Shown: positions 22,911 through 33,545, numbered from the stretch's first letter. The stretch: DNA of 64,000 bases from Proteles cristata cristata (GCA_017311185.1 JAESUZ010005114.1:214501-278500), one strand, 5' to 3'. Program-made: numbers and translations. Notes: generated from the sequence alone by a model not told the origin.

Positions 22911-23196
22911 CGAAGATGTTAGAAGATGATACAGATTTTAAACTGCATAAGCACAATTGTTGGTGGGAATGTAAACTGGTGCAGCCACTATAGAAACAGG
23001 ATGAAGGGTCTTCAAAAAATTAAAAATGCAACTACTGTACGATCCAGTAATTATGCTTCTGAGGATTTATCCAAAAGAAACAAAAGCCTTGTTTCAAAGA
23101 GACATCTGCATTGCCATGATCACTGACACATTATTTACAAGAGCCAAAATACGGAAACAGCCTGTGTGCATCAGTGGGTAAAGGGATAAAGAAATG

Positions 23197-23383
23197 CGGC
23201 TCAGTCGGTTAAGAGTCCAACTCTGGATTTCAGCTCAGGTCAAGATCTCATGGTTCGTGAGACGGAGCCTCACACTGGGCACTGCGCTGACAGGTGGAAC
23301 CTGCCCAGGATTCTCTCTCACCCTCTCTCTCTATGTCCCTCCCCTGCTCCTTGTCTTTCTCTCTTTCAAAATAAATAAACATT
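23197..23383 (+). repeat. CAN SINE A, 5'-truncated, inserted in the L1
   Basis: Starts inside the head at CGGCTCAGTCGGTTAAGAG, missing about the first 13 bases. It is flanked by AAAGAAATG (23188-23196) and, beyond the nested SINE, AAAGAAAATG (23629-23638), which fits a target duplication at the L1 word ATAAAGAARATGTGG. The tail AATAAATAAACATT (23370-23383) was the target of the second SINE. Confidence 0.93.
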
Positions 23384-23611
23384 GGGGCACCCAGGTGGCT
23401 TAGTCGGTTAAGCGTCCGACTTTCGCTCAGGTCATGCTCTCGCGGTTCGTGGGTTCGAGCCCCGCGTCGGGCTCTGTGCTGACTGCCAGCTCAGAGCCTG
23501 GAGCCTGTTTCAGTCTGTGACTCCCTCTCTCTCTGACCCTCCCCTGCTCACGCTGCCTCTCTCTCTCTCTCTCCTATAAATAAATAAAAACATTTAAAAA
23601 ATAAATAAATA
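23384..23611 (+). repeat. CAN SINE B, young type, nested in SINE A tail
   Basis: GGGGCACCCAGGTGGCTTAG head, CCGACTTTCGCTCAGGTCATG, the intact B box GTGGGTTCGAGCCCCGCGTC and GCTGACTGCCAGCTCAGAG (the TGCCA insertion read in the sense direction). The 14-bp target AATAAATAAACATT is duplicated exactly at 23370-23383 and 23612-23625. It shares CAGTCTGTGACTCCCTC with the copy at 33322, so these two may be closest relatives in the window. Confidence 0.97.
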
Positions 23612-23689
23612 AATAAATAAACATTAAAAAAGAAAATGTGGTATATATATCTACGTAGAGATATATAGAAACATACACACATTTTATGG

Positions 23690-23692
<3 letters not shown>

Positions 23693-23736
<44 letters not shown>
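23693..23736. repeat. (TG)22 microsatellite in L1
   Basis: An uninterrupted TG tract of 44 bases within the L1 3' end. Confidence 0.97.
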
Positions 23737-23737
<1 letters not shown>

Positions 23738-24206
23738 CAGACAGAGAATGGAATAGTGCTCAGCCTTAAAAAAAGAATGAAATCTTGCCATTTGCAACAA
23801 CTTGGATGGACATCGAGGACATTTCGCTAAGTGAAATAAGTCAAACAGAGAAAGACAAATACTGTATATTCTTTATTATAAAAGCTTGGCGATTGCTAGG
23901 AGCACAGGAGTGGGGGAAATGGGTGAAGGAGGTCAGAAGGTAAAAACTTCCAGCTGTACGATAACTAGGCCCTGGGGCTGTAACATTCAGCATGGCGAGT
24001 GTCGTCAGTAATACTGCATTACTTCATATTTGAAAGTTGTCCAAACGGTAGATCTTAAAAGTTCTCAAGAAAAACAAAACAAAACTGTAGCTATGAGAGT
24101 TGTTGATGGATTCTAAGTAAACTTATTTTGGTGATGATCATTTCATAAGCTCTAGATCTATCGGATCATTATGTTGTATACAAACCAATACAGTGTCACA
24201 TGTTGA

Positions 24207-25619
24207 TAGAGCTGGGACGATGCCAGGCACAGTCAGACCAGATAGATGTCCTTCTGAATCACATACTCACCTAATTTTTATTTAGTGAAGGTAATTCACA
24301 AGAAAGAAAACCCTCCATGTGCTTCAGCATCAGGTTAGAAGGGCTGACTATGCTGTTGTTTCCCACTAAAGTCATATCTTTGAAAGATTTCCTGGAGCTC
24401 TTTCTCCAGAAGTCACACACTCTGCTTTCATCTGAAGAAAGATATTTTAAACTAGGAGATTTTAGACCTAAGAAAAAATCCTTTCTCTTTCAAAACGGTC
24501 TCACATAAATAAATTTTGAAGTTTATTTCCCCAAATAAAGAACACATAGTCTGGTATCGATCCCCCAGAGAACGAAACCTCTAGGCTAGTGGTTGTGATA
24601 AACAAGGAAGGTGAAATTTTTACCAGGTGCAAAGAAATTGAAGGGAAGACAAGTAGGAAAGAAATCCACACCAAACACAGATAACAGGCCTGAGCGTGGC
24701 CATCCTTTAAAGGCCTATTCTAAATAATTGATGAAGAACTAATTAATAGTGAATTTTGTGTCTCTTATAATTACTAACATTGGTTAAACTGAACCCTAAT
24801 AAATATCACATTAGCTATTGAAAAGTTCATTTTAGTCAGTATCACTAATCCTGCCCTCAAACATCCACATAAATTATTTCTCTGAAGCTGAAAGATTCTT
24901 GCTCTCTTTTCTCTTGTAAAGAGGGGCATTGATTGATCCTTACCACCAATAATTTTTACATGTTTGTATAAATAATGCAAAATTATTCTCAATATTTGAG
25001 GTCATACTGTTTAGTTATAATTGTGTGGATCAAATTATGCTGACAATGAGTTTTTAAAATGACACTTTAAATTTAAAGGGAGATTTGTACCAAACCATAA
25101 TGCTCTCCTTTTAAAAAAGCAAGTAGGAAGTACCTTTCCTTTGAGATGAAGCTTGAATTGACTTACAGGTAACATGATAATATCAATCATCTGTTTGCTG
25201 CCTAATTTTGCCAGGACGTTTACTGTTTATGCCAGAAATAGAGATCTCCCGGTTCCGATGGATTCTATTTAGAAAGGCAAATCCCGCTAGCATACCGTTA
25301 AGAACCTCACGTATGTGACATGATCCAGGCCCTTGTGAAGATGCGGACACTCGATAGCTTTGCAGGGCGAGGTAGAATAACATTGATCCTGGCTAAAATA
25401 AACTGTGACCAACCAACTATCCTCTAGAAATCAGTAAGTTAGGATTATATAAAATAATAAAAATGCATCGATGCTAGTTTTCTTTGATAATTTGTAAACA
25501 AATTACCTCTTAAATGTTTCGGAACCACAATACGTATAATTTGGCTACAACTGTCTGATGGTGGTAACAGTGGGTTTGTAATAGGTCGAATAAGCGTGTT
25601 TTAAACATGAATTCCACAA
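24207..25619. other. Unique AT-rich sequence, no gene seen
   Basis: About 1.4 kb without a recognisable repeat. Open frames are short (at most about 72 codons) and carry no motif. Confidence 0.45.
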
Positions 25620-25800
25620 AGGCTCTTCCGATGCTCCCAGAGTTGTTCTTGGGCTATTTCTTGATCCATTATGCAAATATCTCAACTTATTAATAATTAA
25701 AACAGCAACACATTAATAATTAGGATCTCCATTACAAATCTGACCTTTAATTGAATTCTATAAGAATAGCCTGAAAAATGAGCCTCTTGATTTATGCTCG
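25620..25800. other. Octamer/homeodomain-motif block, candidate enhancer
   Basis: A perfect POU octamer ATGCAAAT at 25671-25678 is followed by two near-identical words, ATTAATAATTAA (25689-25700) and ATTAATAATTAG (25712-25723), 23 bp apart, and then TTTAATTGAATT near 25746. The block lies in single-copy DNA. The compact pattern is typical of neural or developmental enhancers. Function is inferred from motif clustering only. Confidence 0.35.
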
Positions 25801-27039
25801 GAATAAAGGTTAAACACCGTTTTGCCAGGCCGTGCGGAGCCCCCCTCGCTAAGCCAGAGACACAGAGGGGGCTCTCCGTCTCCCCGTCTCCCCGTTATGC
25901 TCCATTTTTACTAACGAGCCAACAAGAGCGCAGCCTTGAGAAGCACGTCCGCTGTGCGATCCGGCCCCCTTTCCCGGAACCGTGGGGGAAGCTCACCCTT
26001 CCAAGGGCTTAAACACCAAACCTAGATATGAGTTGTGTCTACACAGAGCTCTCAGTGAGGCATTTGAAATGAGTTCAGTCAATTCAGACACAGGCCTGGG
26101 GAATCCAATCAATCAATCTGACCGCGTTTTTTTTTCTCATTTAATTAGTCATCGAAGCACAGTGACTGCCTCTATCCCTCGTACAGACACAGCTTTTATC
26201 CCCACGCAGATCCGGGCCGGCAGACGCCGCCGAGCGGGCTCACAGTCTGAACTCAGCCCTGCCCCTGTTTGGAGGCAGCATCTGGGACCTCACATCTGTA
26301 TGGACATGCGGGGGGAGGGCTTGTGCCGTGACAGACCCGATGGCAAGGAGGGGCCTTGGATTTCTTTGTCCTCCACTCAGAAAAGCGTCTCGTCCCAGCC
26401 CTGGGCCTTGTCCCTTTCACACAGGCACTACGCCGACAGCCAGAATCAGACGTGGGGACAAGTCTACTCTGTAAGCGGGGGAAGCATATTGCTTAGAAAG
26501 CAGTGCGTCCAGAAGAGCAAGGACGGGAGGAGACAGCGCACAGGAACGTTCCGACGCCTTCTGTGGACTCTGTGTTCCGAGGGACCCGGACAGGCGGCCG
26601 GTGACACTTTGCTCCGTGCTTGTCTTTCCTGTCTGTGTATCTCCAGCAGAATCATTCATCACATGCAAATCGGGGCTCCAGAGTACACAAAACACAGCTA
26701 AGTGAAAGAAAACTAAGCGTGGGCTGGGCTTGTGTGAAGGGGCTCAGATTTATGGTGTAAAAGAGCTAAGGGAAGGGGTTTAGACATTCTCAGCCCACAG
26801 ATATGTTTTGTTTGGCCCGTTCAGTTCTTCATGTATTTTAAAAAATTAACCGCCGATGTTTCGGTATGCAGATTACACAGTGATGGTTATTTTTACAATA
26901 TTTGTTTTCTAACTTTTAACATGGAGCTGCCCCTGAATTAAGGTCACAGCACCATTGTGTTATCAGGGAGTCGGGCGTTAGCAGGGAGGTCTACACATTC
27001 CTAAGCTTTTGTGATGTTAATTTTCCTCCTTCTGTTTCT
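25801..27039. other. Unique, partly CpG-containing sequence
   Basis: 25830-26600 retains scattered CpGs (GGGCCGGCAGACGCCGCCG near 26215) and has an open frame of about 239 codons on the plus strand (25982-26701). Its translation shows no recognisable family, low-complexity bias or signal peptide. It is left as non-coding. 26700-27039 is AT-rich and unremarkable. Confidence 0.4.
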
Positions 27040-27660
27040 GTTTTAAGAATGCCCTTTGACCCTGCAATTTCACTTCTCTGTATCTATCCCAAGGAAATAA
27101 GATCAAAGAGACCTGGGCCTTCTGATGTTTATCGTAGCATTATTCACAATAGCCAAGACAGGGAAACAACCTAAGTGTCCTTTGACGAAGGGGTAAAGAC
27201 AACGTGGTCCACGTAGACAATAAAATATTACTCAGCCATGAACAAAGAAGGAAGTCCTGCTATTTGCAACAATGTGTGACACTAAGTGAGATCAGTGAGT
27301 CAGAGAAAGACAATGGCTGTATGATCTCATTTATATGTGGATCTGAAACAGAGGCTGGGGTGGGGGTGGGGAAATTGGGGGGAGGGAGTCAAAGGTACAA
27401 ACTTCCAGTTATAAGATGCGTGAGTTCTGGGCATGGTGACTGTGGGTAATAATATTGTATTCATGTTTGAAAGTTGCTGAGAGAGTAGATGGTGCAAGTC
27501 TGAGCAGGCACATAAAAAAATTGAGCTACCGAGGAAAGGGGAGTAACTAACCTTACTGGGGTAATCCTTTTACGACATACATGTGTATAAAATCACTAAG
27601 TGCACCTTAAATGATGCAATGTCATATTGCATCTCAATAGTGCTAGAAAAAAAAAATCTT
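27040..27660 (+). repeat. LINE-1 3' end, 5'-truncated
   Basis: Reads through the ORF2 end and 3' UTR: CCTTTGACCCTGCAATTTCA, TTATTCACAATAGCCAAGAC, GGAAACAACCTAAGTGTCC, ATTACTCAGCCATGAAC, GTACAAACTTCCAGTTATAAG, TGTTTGAAAGTTGCTGAGAG, and a terminal A-run at 27645-27656. The intact A-run and good alignment suggest an L1MA/MB-age element. Confidence 0.92.
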
Positions 27661-28768
27661 TAAAATAGGAAAGAGAAAGATTACATTGTAAAGTTTAGAT
27701 TTCTGCATTCTTTAAGAATATTCCGGTAATTTAGCAACATTAGACCTTCCTTTCTGCCTGTAACAATTGACCCAGTTTGCGTGGAGGTGTGTCTCTTCTA
27801 GAAGGTTCACAGTAGGGCTTCTTGGTTCTTTTCATGCTGTCTGTCTGCCTTCCTTAGTCGCCTGGGTTTGAATCTAAAAGTACCTGCTATCAAGCTCACT
27901 GATCTACGAGCATGCAGACCGGTCCGAAACTGCATACGGCCACTTCTGGTATCTCTCTTGCAAAATCGGCCGGGCACAGGTCACCCCTATGTCTCCTTTC
28001 AAAGATTATCTAGTGGCCTTGGGTATCTACTCATAAAATGGACTTCAATTTACATCTCCTCCCTTGAAGTAGTGCATTAAATTAAATTCTGGGAAATGCA
28101 ATAAATTAGCTTTCTGCACGTAGAAAAATGTAGGGGGATAGAGTCACACAAATCGCTATAAAGAACATTGTGACTGATCACAGCCATTTCCTCACTCGAG
28201 GAGGTAATTCTGGAATTTATTTGAACAGATGATTTGTTGGCCTTGCTCATTAAGGGCGATAAGGGAGGGCGGGTCACCATTTCCTTCCTTGTTCCTCCCA
28301 CCGTGATTCCCGACTAGATCCAGACTTGCTCCAGAAGAATTCCCCATTCCTGGTCAAAGTTCACTGAAAGTATTTCCCAGCCCTGCACACGTCCTATAAA
28401 TACTTCATTATGATAAAGCTATTAATATTAATGTGGCATTTATTGCACACAGTCGGCTTCAGATGAGGCCACTTATCTATCGTCCCAGACGAATAATAAT
28501 TCGTGTTGAACAAGTAGATAAGCTGGTGATTTAGTTAAATGAATGACTTCTCTGATGTTACTCCCATGAGGGAGGGGAGGCTAGATGACAGAAAAACAAG
28601 AGACGGATCCTCTGATATTTTTCCCTACTTCATTGTACAAGTGTGTTACACCTAAGTCCAGGTGACGCAGAGGTGCGGCCCACGCCGCGGAGGCATAGTC
28701 AGAGCCCGTCAAATGATGTGGAGTCAACCTCGTTACCATGATCTCATTCTCCACAAAGCAGCTTTTTC
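27661..28768. other. Unique sequence, no gene seen
   Basis: AT-rich single-copy DNA. 28390-28550 contains paired TAATATTAAT and AATAATAATTCG words, another possible but weak homeodomain-type cluster. Confidence 0.4.
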
Positions 28769-28982
28769 AAAAAATATTTAATATTTGTTTATTTTTGAGA
28801 GGCAGACAGACACAGGATGAGGAGGGAAGGGGCAGAGAGAGAGAGGAAGACAGAATCTGAAGCAGCTCCAGGCTCTGAACTGTCAAGCACAGAGCCCGAC
28901 GTGGGGCTCGAACTCATGAACCCTGCGACCATGACCTGAGCAGAAGTGGGCTGCTGAACCGTCCAAGCCACCCAGGCGCCCC
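28769..28982 (-). repeat. CAN SINE, antisense, 13-bp imperfect TSD
   Basis: Ends with AAGCCACCCAGGCGCCCC. Flanks AAGCAGCTTTTTC (28756-28768) and AAGCACCTTTCTC (28983-28995) match at 11 of 13. The B-box side is CGTGGGGCTCGAACTCATG. Confidence 0.95.
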
Positions 28983-29164
28983 AAGCACCTTTCTCTTCAT
29001 TCGTGTCCCGGGATGCACGGTTCCACTGACTGCCATGCTGTCGGCAGGTGGCTCCTGCACACGACTGTGAGGAATTGGGGCTGGGGCTCTGTGCCCAGAA
29101 CTGCACAGCAGTGGCTGGGTCTCCCGGCGAGGGAACCAGAGGAATGACAGGGACACTGGACCTC

Positions 29165-29330
29165 ACTGCTTTGCACCTTCACATCTTCAAAGAGGAACAA
29201 TAATGATACACTCTGCCGCCGTGAGGTTGCTTTGAAGACATGAGATGTTGTCAGCGAACTACTTGAAATTTACACAATGCTGCCCAAGTACTTGTGCTCA
29301 TATTTTGCAGGGAACTCGGGTCTGTCCAGG
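29165..29330 (-). repeat. MIR relic, antisense
   Basis: CTTCACATCTTCAAAGAGGAAC, AATAATGATACACTC, GTGAGGTTGCTTTGAAGAC and ATGAGATGTTGTCAGCGAAC track the antisense MIR phrases CCTCATCTGTAAAATGGG, AATAATACCTACC, GGGTTGTTGTGAGG and ATGAGATAATG. Confidence 0.6.
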
Positions 29331-29392
29331 GTACGAGCGTTGTGATTAGTTCACGGGTCACAGTACGCCATGTATATTGCCAATGACACTAC

Positions 29393-29420
29393 CGTGTGTG
29401 TGTGTATGTGTGTGTGTGTC
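29393..29420. repeat. (TG)n microsatellite, one interruption
   Basis: GTGTGTGTGTGT, an A interruption, then a second GT run. Confidence 0.9.
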
Positions 29421-29937
29421 CAGAGGGAGAGAGGAAACTAGGGGAAACAATATACAAAAGGAGTCATATGTCACCAAACTCCCTTTAGAGATATGCTGTG
29501 GGACACCAGGGGAATACATTAAAATGGTTTCTGAAAACTTTGTCTTATGGAAGATGAGCGGCTTATAAACACAACACAGTTTTCCAGGGCCCCGTTAAAC
29601 GGTCACACTCGAGATCAATGTGTCACCATGTTCTCGTGAGCTTCACCCTTTGTGAGGCTGCATTTTGCCACAGCTGAGTCCCCACCCATATGTGATTTTC
29701 GGCCATGTGGGGCGCGCTCTGTCCAGCTCCAACCCACAAGAGCGGGTCCGTCCTGCGGAGCCCAGAGCACTGTGCTCGCCTCAGTGGACCCCGGATCTAG
29801 GCGTCACCGCACAGCCACGGCCCGGCTCCGGGCTTCCCGTGGGCAGCGTGTGCCTTTCCCCAAGTTTGCAAAGCACACTAACCCGAAACAATGAGAAGGG
29901 ACAATTAACTGGTGTCCAGAGTAACTGTGACCTGAGC

Positions 29938-29974
29938 GGGGGTATAGCTCAGTGGTAGAGCATTTGACTGCAGA
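29938..29974 (+). pseudogene. 5' half of tRNA-Cys, tailless retropseudogene candidate
   Basis: GGGGGTATAGCTCAGTGGTA (29938-29957) followed by GAGCATTTGACTGCAGA matches, as I recall it, nucleotides 1-37 of the mammalian tRNA-Cys(GCA). This covers the acceptor 5' strand, D arm and anticodon stem up to the GCA anticodon, and stops there. The A box (TAGCTCAGTGGT) is present. The variable region, T arm, B box and acceptor 3' strand are absent, so it cannot make a tRNA. An imperfect direct repeat flanks it: CAGAGTAACTGTGACC (29917-29932) and CAGAGTGATTGTGACC (29971-29986), 14 of 16 matching, sharing CAGA with the tRNA end. There is no A-rich tail. This fits L1-mediated insertion of a 3'-truncated tRNA. 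Confidence 0.8.
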
Positions 29975-29986
29975 GTGATTGTGACC

Positions 29987-31234
29987 CAGGTGATGGCGGC
30001 CGCAGTGCGTTCTAACCCTGCCCTGTCTCCCTGTGAGTCTCCAAGTCAATGTGGCCGCCACGGAATGATGTCTTTTGTTACCTCCCATGTCGACGGGAAC
30101 GTTAGCAAATATGGTGGAATGACTTTGCTGGTTTAGTTATCAATATAACATGATAGCAAGTGAAAAGAAGTTAGAAAACTCCCCAAATGATTAGAAGCAT
30201 AAGGGTGTCCCCTACATGGGTTTCTCTCGGCCGGCATTGCACTACACGCCAGGGCCCAGGATGGCTGCTTGACCATCAAGTTCATGTTTTGTCATGTAAT
30301 AATATGTTTAACTTTTCTTCTTTACCAAAAATTCCCACTGAATAAAATTTAACCCAAATGGACATTTGTGAAGCAGATACAAGCAGGAGGCAGCACCTGG
30401 CACCCTGGCGACTGGACTCTCTGACTTCTTTCTCTCAAGGCAAGATGGTTTGCCTGACGGGATTCTTTTTTGAACTAAAAGAATAAAAGTCTGCCCAGAC
30501 CCAGCTGTGTCTTTGGGAGTCCCATGGGCCATAAGAGCCACGTGGTGGCCTTCTTGGAAGGGGGAGTTGTGGGCCTGTGGGCCCTCCCAGCACCCAGACC
30601 AGGGGGGCTGTGCAGGGCAGCAGGGCAGTGGAGGAAGGGGGTCCATCACAGGAAGCTGGTTCATCCAAATTAAGCCACCATCAGGCTCCCCGCTCACCGG
30701 CACACATGGCATATGTTGTAGCTCATTTGTGTTAGTTATTTTTCCTCCAAGAAAATATTCAAAATAACTTTTTGGAGCTTTCAAAACCTGCTAAGCTCAG
30801 AGTCTTAACAATTCATAAACATAATGTTCATAATCTTAATTTAAAATACTAAAATATACGTTTTATTCCAAATCCGTAGCATAGCTAAGTAGATGTATAA
30901 TGTGTGAAAATATTTAAAAATCCAGCTTTACCATTCAATTTTTATAATCCACCTTATTCATTTTGTCTTTATTATTTGAAAATCTGTAACTTAATACTTG
31001 GCCTCAAGAACAATGAATCCCAATACGTAGCATCAGTTGTGCTCAATTCAACCGTTATCAATAGCAAGGGCGCAAGAACACGTGGTGCGTGGAGGGAGGG
31101 AAGAGCTCAAGGAGCTTATGAGCACATCGATTAACTGAATTGATCCATGAAAAACTGAACTAAAGTTATAAATAGTATGATTTACGAATATACAGGTGAG
31201 CTTGGAGGAGTACAGATAATAGACTCTTCTGATC
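29987..31234. other. Unique sequence, no gene seen
   Basis: Single-copy DNA without recognised repeats. The frame on the minus strand at 30308-30784 is open for 158 codons in GC-richer DNA but shows no recognisable domain. Confidence 0.45.
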
Positions 31235-31440
31235 ATGATAATGATAATGAGCCAACATTTTTGGCATTATTACGCGTCACCTCGCCCAGCCTTCAGAACA
31301 GCACTATGAAACTACCATTGTTGTCACCACTGCCTTTCTGACGAGGAAGAAGAGGCACCAGCTTTACAGGTAATTCCCTGAAGGTCATACAACCAGAAAG
31401 CTGTGGAACTGAACTTGAGCGCAAGGGGTCTGGCTGTCAG
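31235..31440 (+). repeat. MIR relic
   Basis: CACCTCGCCCAGCCTTCAGAACAGC, GAGGAAGAAGAGGC, AATTCCCTGAAGGTCATAC and GTGGAACTGAACTTGAGCG correspond to the ordered MIR words, from the CTCATTTAATCCTCACAACA word through AAGGTCACACAGC and GGATTTGAACCC. Confidence 0.65.
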
Positions 31441-31734
31441 GTTGGGTGTGCAGCTGTGAGACACATCACTTCTGCGTAGTGGGTTCGAGGCTGGAATGGA
31501 CATGGGCGGGGATGTGGAGAGAAGCAAGGACCTCCCTCCTCCTGAATTTTGGAGTCCTCTCCTTTTAACCACACGGACAGAGTGCTCACATAGCCACCGG
31601 TACTCTGCTTACTGGGTTGCAAAGTCCTCTGAAAAGTTTTTGTGAGCCAAGCTACTCTCTGAAGAGGGCAGCTCCGAGCAAGTCTATCAGAGAAGGTCCA
31701 CTGTGGCTGCTGGAAGAGTCAATGTGAGGCAGGT

Positions 31735-31930
31735 GACATTTATTATCAACACCCCCAACACCAGGCAGTGTGGAGGCATTTCACACAGCGATGCTGTGCA
31801 GGGTGTCGCCTTACAGGAAGTCAGCTGGACTCAACTCACAGGTGCACCCCCAGTGTCTCAGAGCTGTTACATGCCGAGCTGGCATCGAGCCCCGCCCTTC
31901 TGATGCCAAAACCTCAACTCTTCACTCTGT
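31735..31930 (+). repeat. Possible second MIR relic
   Basis: It starts with a TTTATTATCAACACC word. The terminal GCATCGAGCCCCGCCCTTCTG and GATGCCAAAACCTCAACTCT resemble the MIR ending GGATTTGAACCCAGG and TGATGCCAGAGCCCATGCTC. The middle is not alignable. Confidence 0.35.
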
Positions 31931-32223
31931 TCTTGTGAAGCGTCCCGTTGCCCACATCTGAGCCTGACGTCTTCCCCAGATCCTTTATAGAAGATGCGTT
32001 TATAGGCACTTTCTCCACCAGGCGCCTGTGATTACCGCTAGGATGATTGTTGGAGGAACCTCTCATATTGGTGGACTCTGGACTCTATTTTTACATAAAG
32101 TATTACACGAACCCAGTTTCAGAACGAGCCTTCCACTCACCTAGTTGAACAATGTTGCTAGTCTCGAAGGCCAGCCTGTACAGAGATTCTGGAGCTGTCA
32201 CACAAACTTGTCTGACTTAACTT

Positions 32224-32355
32224 AAAAAAAATTTTTTTTAAATTTATTTTGAGAGACAGAGGCAGGAAAGGGCAGAGGAAGAGGGATACCTGATGTAGGG
32301 CTCAAACTCACAAAACATGAGATCTTGTAAACCGACTGAGCCACGCAAGCGTTCC
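32224..32355 (-). repeat. CAN SINE, antisense, with internal deletion
   Basis: Only about 130 bp. The GCTCCAGGCTCTGAGCTGTC-type body is missing between the GAGAGACAGAGGC part and the B-box part (GGGCTCAAACTCACAAAAC). The head end has drifted to GAGCCACGCAAGCGTTCC. Flanks CTGACTTAACTT (32212-32223) and CTGACTTGACTT (32356-32367) match at 11 of 12, so the deletion probably happened inside a once complete insertion. Confidence 0.88.
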
Positions 32356-32367
32356 CTGACTTGACTT

Positions 32368-32885
32368 TGAACAAATGGCCTCTATAGCCAGACTGAAAAG
32401 AGGGAGAAATCAATTGAGTCCCTGACGTCTGGGGAAGGCGATTATTCCTTGACATGGGAATTGGAGGACATTTTGTCGACCACCTGATGGATGGATACAA
32501 TGTGAATTTAAGGGGCGGGGACTTAAGAATAAATAGAGATTCCAGACTCCATTAAATGTTTCATTTAAACCTGTGCTTGCTGCGGCTCTGCAGGGCTGAG
32601 TGCAGTAGTCTACTGCTCAGCCGGAGGGACCCCACACCCCTGCAGGCCAGTTCCTGTGGGGGCTCCCACTTCGCTCACTCAGCACTAGGCATCCCCAGTA
32701 CCCCTCGCTCTGGGTCACACACAATCTCATGCTGAAGATCACCCTGGGACTTTCCCTCAGAGGATCTAGTCCCACATTCTCTGGGGAGCAGAGGGAGGGA
32801 CGCCCTTCACACTCCCCAAATAAAGCAATTACAAGCAAGCACACACATTCTGAATATGATCTCGGATCCTTTGGGGATGGGAGAA
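32368..32885. other. Unique sequence, no gene seen
   Basis: No repeat or coding signal is recognised. Confidence 0.45.
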
Positions 32886-32913
32886 GTGTGTGTGTGTGTG
32901 TGTGTGTGTGTGT
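32886..32913. repeat. (GT)14 microsatellite
   Basis: An uninterrupted GT tract of 28 bases. Confidence 0.95.
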
Positions 32914-32959
32914 AAGGTTTTTCAACAGTCTAAAGACAGTCAACCTGGAAATGAAAGTC

Positions 32960-33150
32960 CAGGTTTTATGACCCTAGAAAGTGATTCAACTCTGCCTGTC
33001 CCCATGTCTCCGGACCTCATCTCTCAAACGGGGACAGTAGTACGAGCTACTTCATGGTTCGGGAAGAACGAGTTAGCCCATGGGAAAGCCCTTGGAGCAG
33101 TGCCTGGCAGATGGAAAATGCTCAACATTGGTTAGTTTTTGTTAAAATCA
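32960..33150 (-). repeat. MIR SINE, antisense, well preserved
   Basis: GTGATTCAACTCTGCCTGTC, CCTCATCTCTCAAACGGGGA, CAGTAGTACGAGCTACTTCA, CCCTTGGAGCAGTGCCTGGC and AAAATGCTCAACATTGGTTAG align with successive antisense MIR phrases up to GTGCCTGGCACATAGTAAGC and GCTCAATAAATG. This is the clearest MIR in the window. Confidence 0.8.
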
Positions 33151-33248
33151 AATTCAGAGGGAAATGTGAACATGCATTTCTTTAGGTCAAATGAATTACC
33201 GTGGTTCACCTGCACTGGTGTTGGAATTATATATGAAATACGTGTAAT

Positions 33249-33257
33249 GTGTGTGTG

Positions 33258-33286
<29 letters not shown>
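33249..33286. repeat. (TG)n(CA)n microsatellite
   Basis: A short TG run switches to a (CA)n run at TGCACAC, giving a palindromic junction. Total about 38 bases. Confidence 0.93.
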
Positions 33287-33289
<3 letters not shown>

Positions 33290-33304
33290 ACTTGAGTTAG
33301 TACC

Positions 33305-33321
33305 ATTTTCATCCCATTTTA
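33305..33321. repeat. Target-site duplication, left
   Basis: ATTTTCATCCCATTTTA, repeated exactly at 33546-33562. Confidence 0.95.
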
Positions 33322-33324
33322 TTT

Positions 33325-33355
<31 letters not shown>

Positions 33356-33545
33356 TTTCTAGGATAGAGAGAGACAGCGTGAACAGGGGAGGGTCAGAGA
33401 GAGGGAGTCACAGACTGAAACAGGCTCCAGGCTCTGAGCTGGCAGTCAGCACAGAGCCCGACGCGGGGCTCGAACCCATGAACCGCAAGATCATGACCTA
33501 AGCGAAAGTCGGACGCTTAACCGACTAAGCCACCCAGACGCCCCA
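33322..33545 (-). repeat. Young-type CAN SINE, antisense, perfect 17-bp TSD
   Basis: A long (ATTT)n tail, CTAGGATAGAGAGAGACAGC, GAGCTGGCAGTCAGCACAG with the extra block, CCTAAGCGAAAGTCGGACGC and CCGACTAAGCCACCCAGACG. It retains CCCGACGCGGGGCTCGAACC. The 17/17 flanking repeat and long pure tail indicate a recent insertion. Confidence 0.98.

Larger units (their letters stand above)
22941..24206 (+). repeat. LINE-1 3' end (L1MA/MB-like), split by two SINEs
   Basis: TTGGTGGGAATGTAAACTGG near 22960, the TTATTTACAAGAGCCAAAATA block, then SINE interruption at 23197-23625, resuming with AAAATGTGGTATATATATC. It continues through GAATGAAATCTTGCCATTTG, AAGTGAAATAAGTCAAACAG and CAGCATGGCGAGTGTCGTC to ATGTTGTATACAAACCAATA near 24200. 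The element is 5'-truncated: only the ORF2 tail and 3' UTR are present. A (TG)n tract lies inside it. Confidence 0.92.

Noticed and set aside
25982..26701. A 239-codon open frame on the plus strand
   Set aside because: It has no recognisable domain, signal or splice context, and a competing open frame exists on the opposite strand. It is left as non-coding, though it is the least easily dismissed of the long frames.
28789..29166. A 125-codon minus-strand frame containing a SLSAPSLLILCLS-type segment
   Set aside because: The segment is the standard translation of the CAN SINE pyrimidine region. The same motif appears in many short frames in this window, each over a SINE.
29938..29974. Functional tRNA-Cys gene
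   Set aside because: The T arm, B box and 3' acceptor strand are missing, and the sequence after the anticodon region is unrelated to tRNA.
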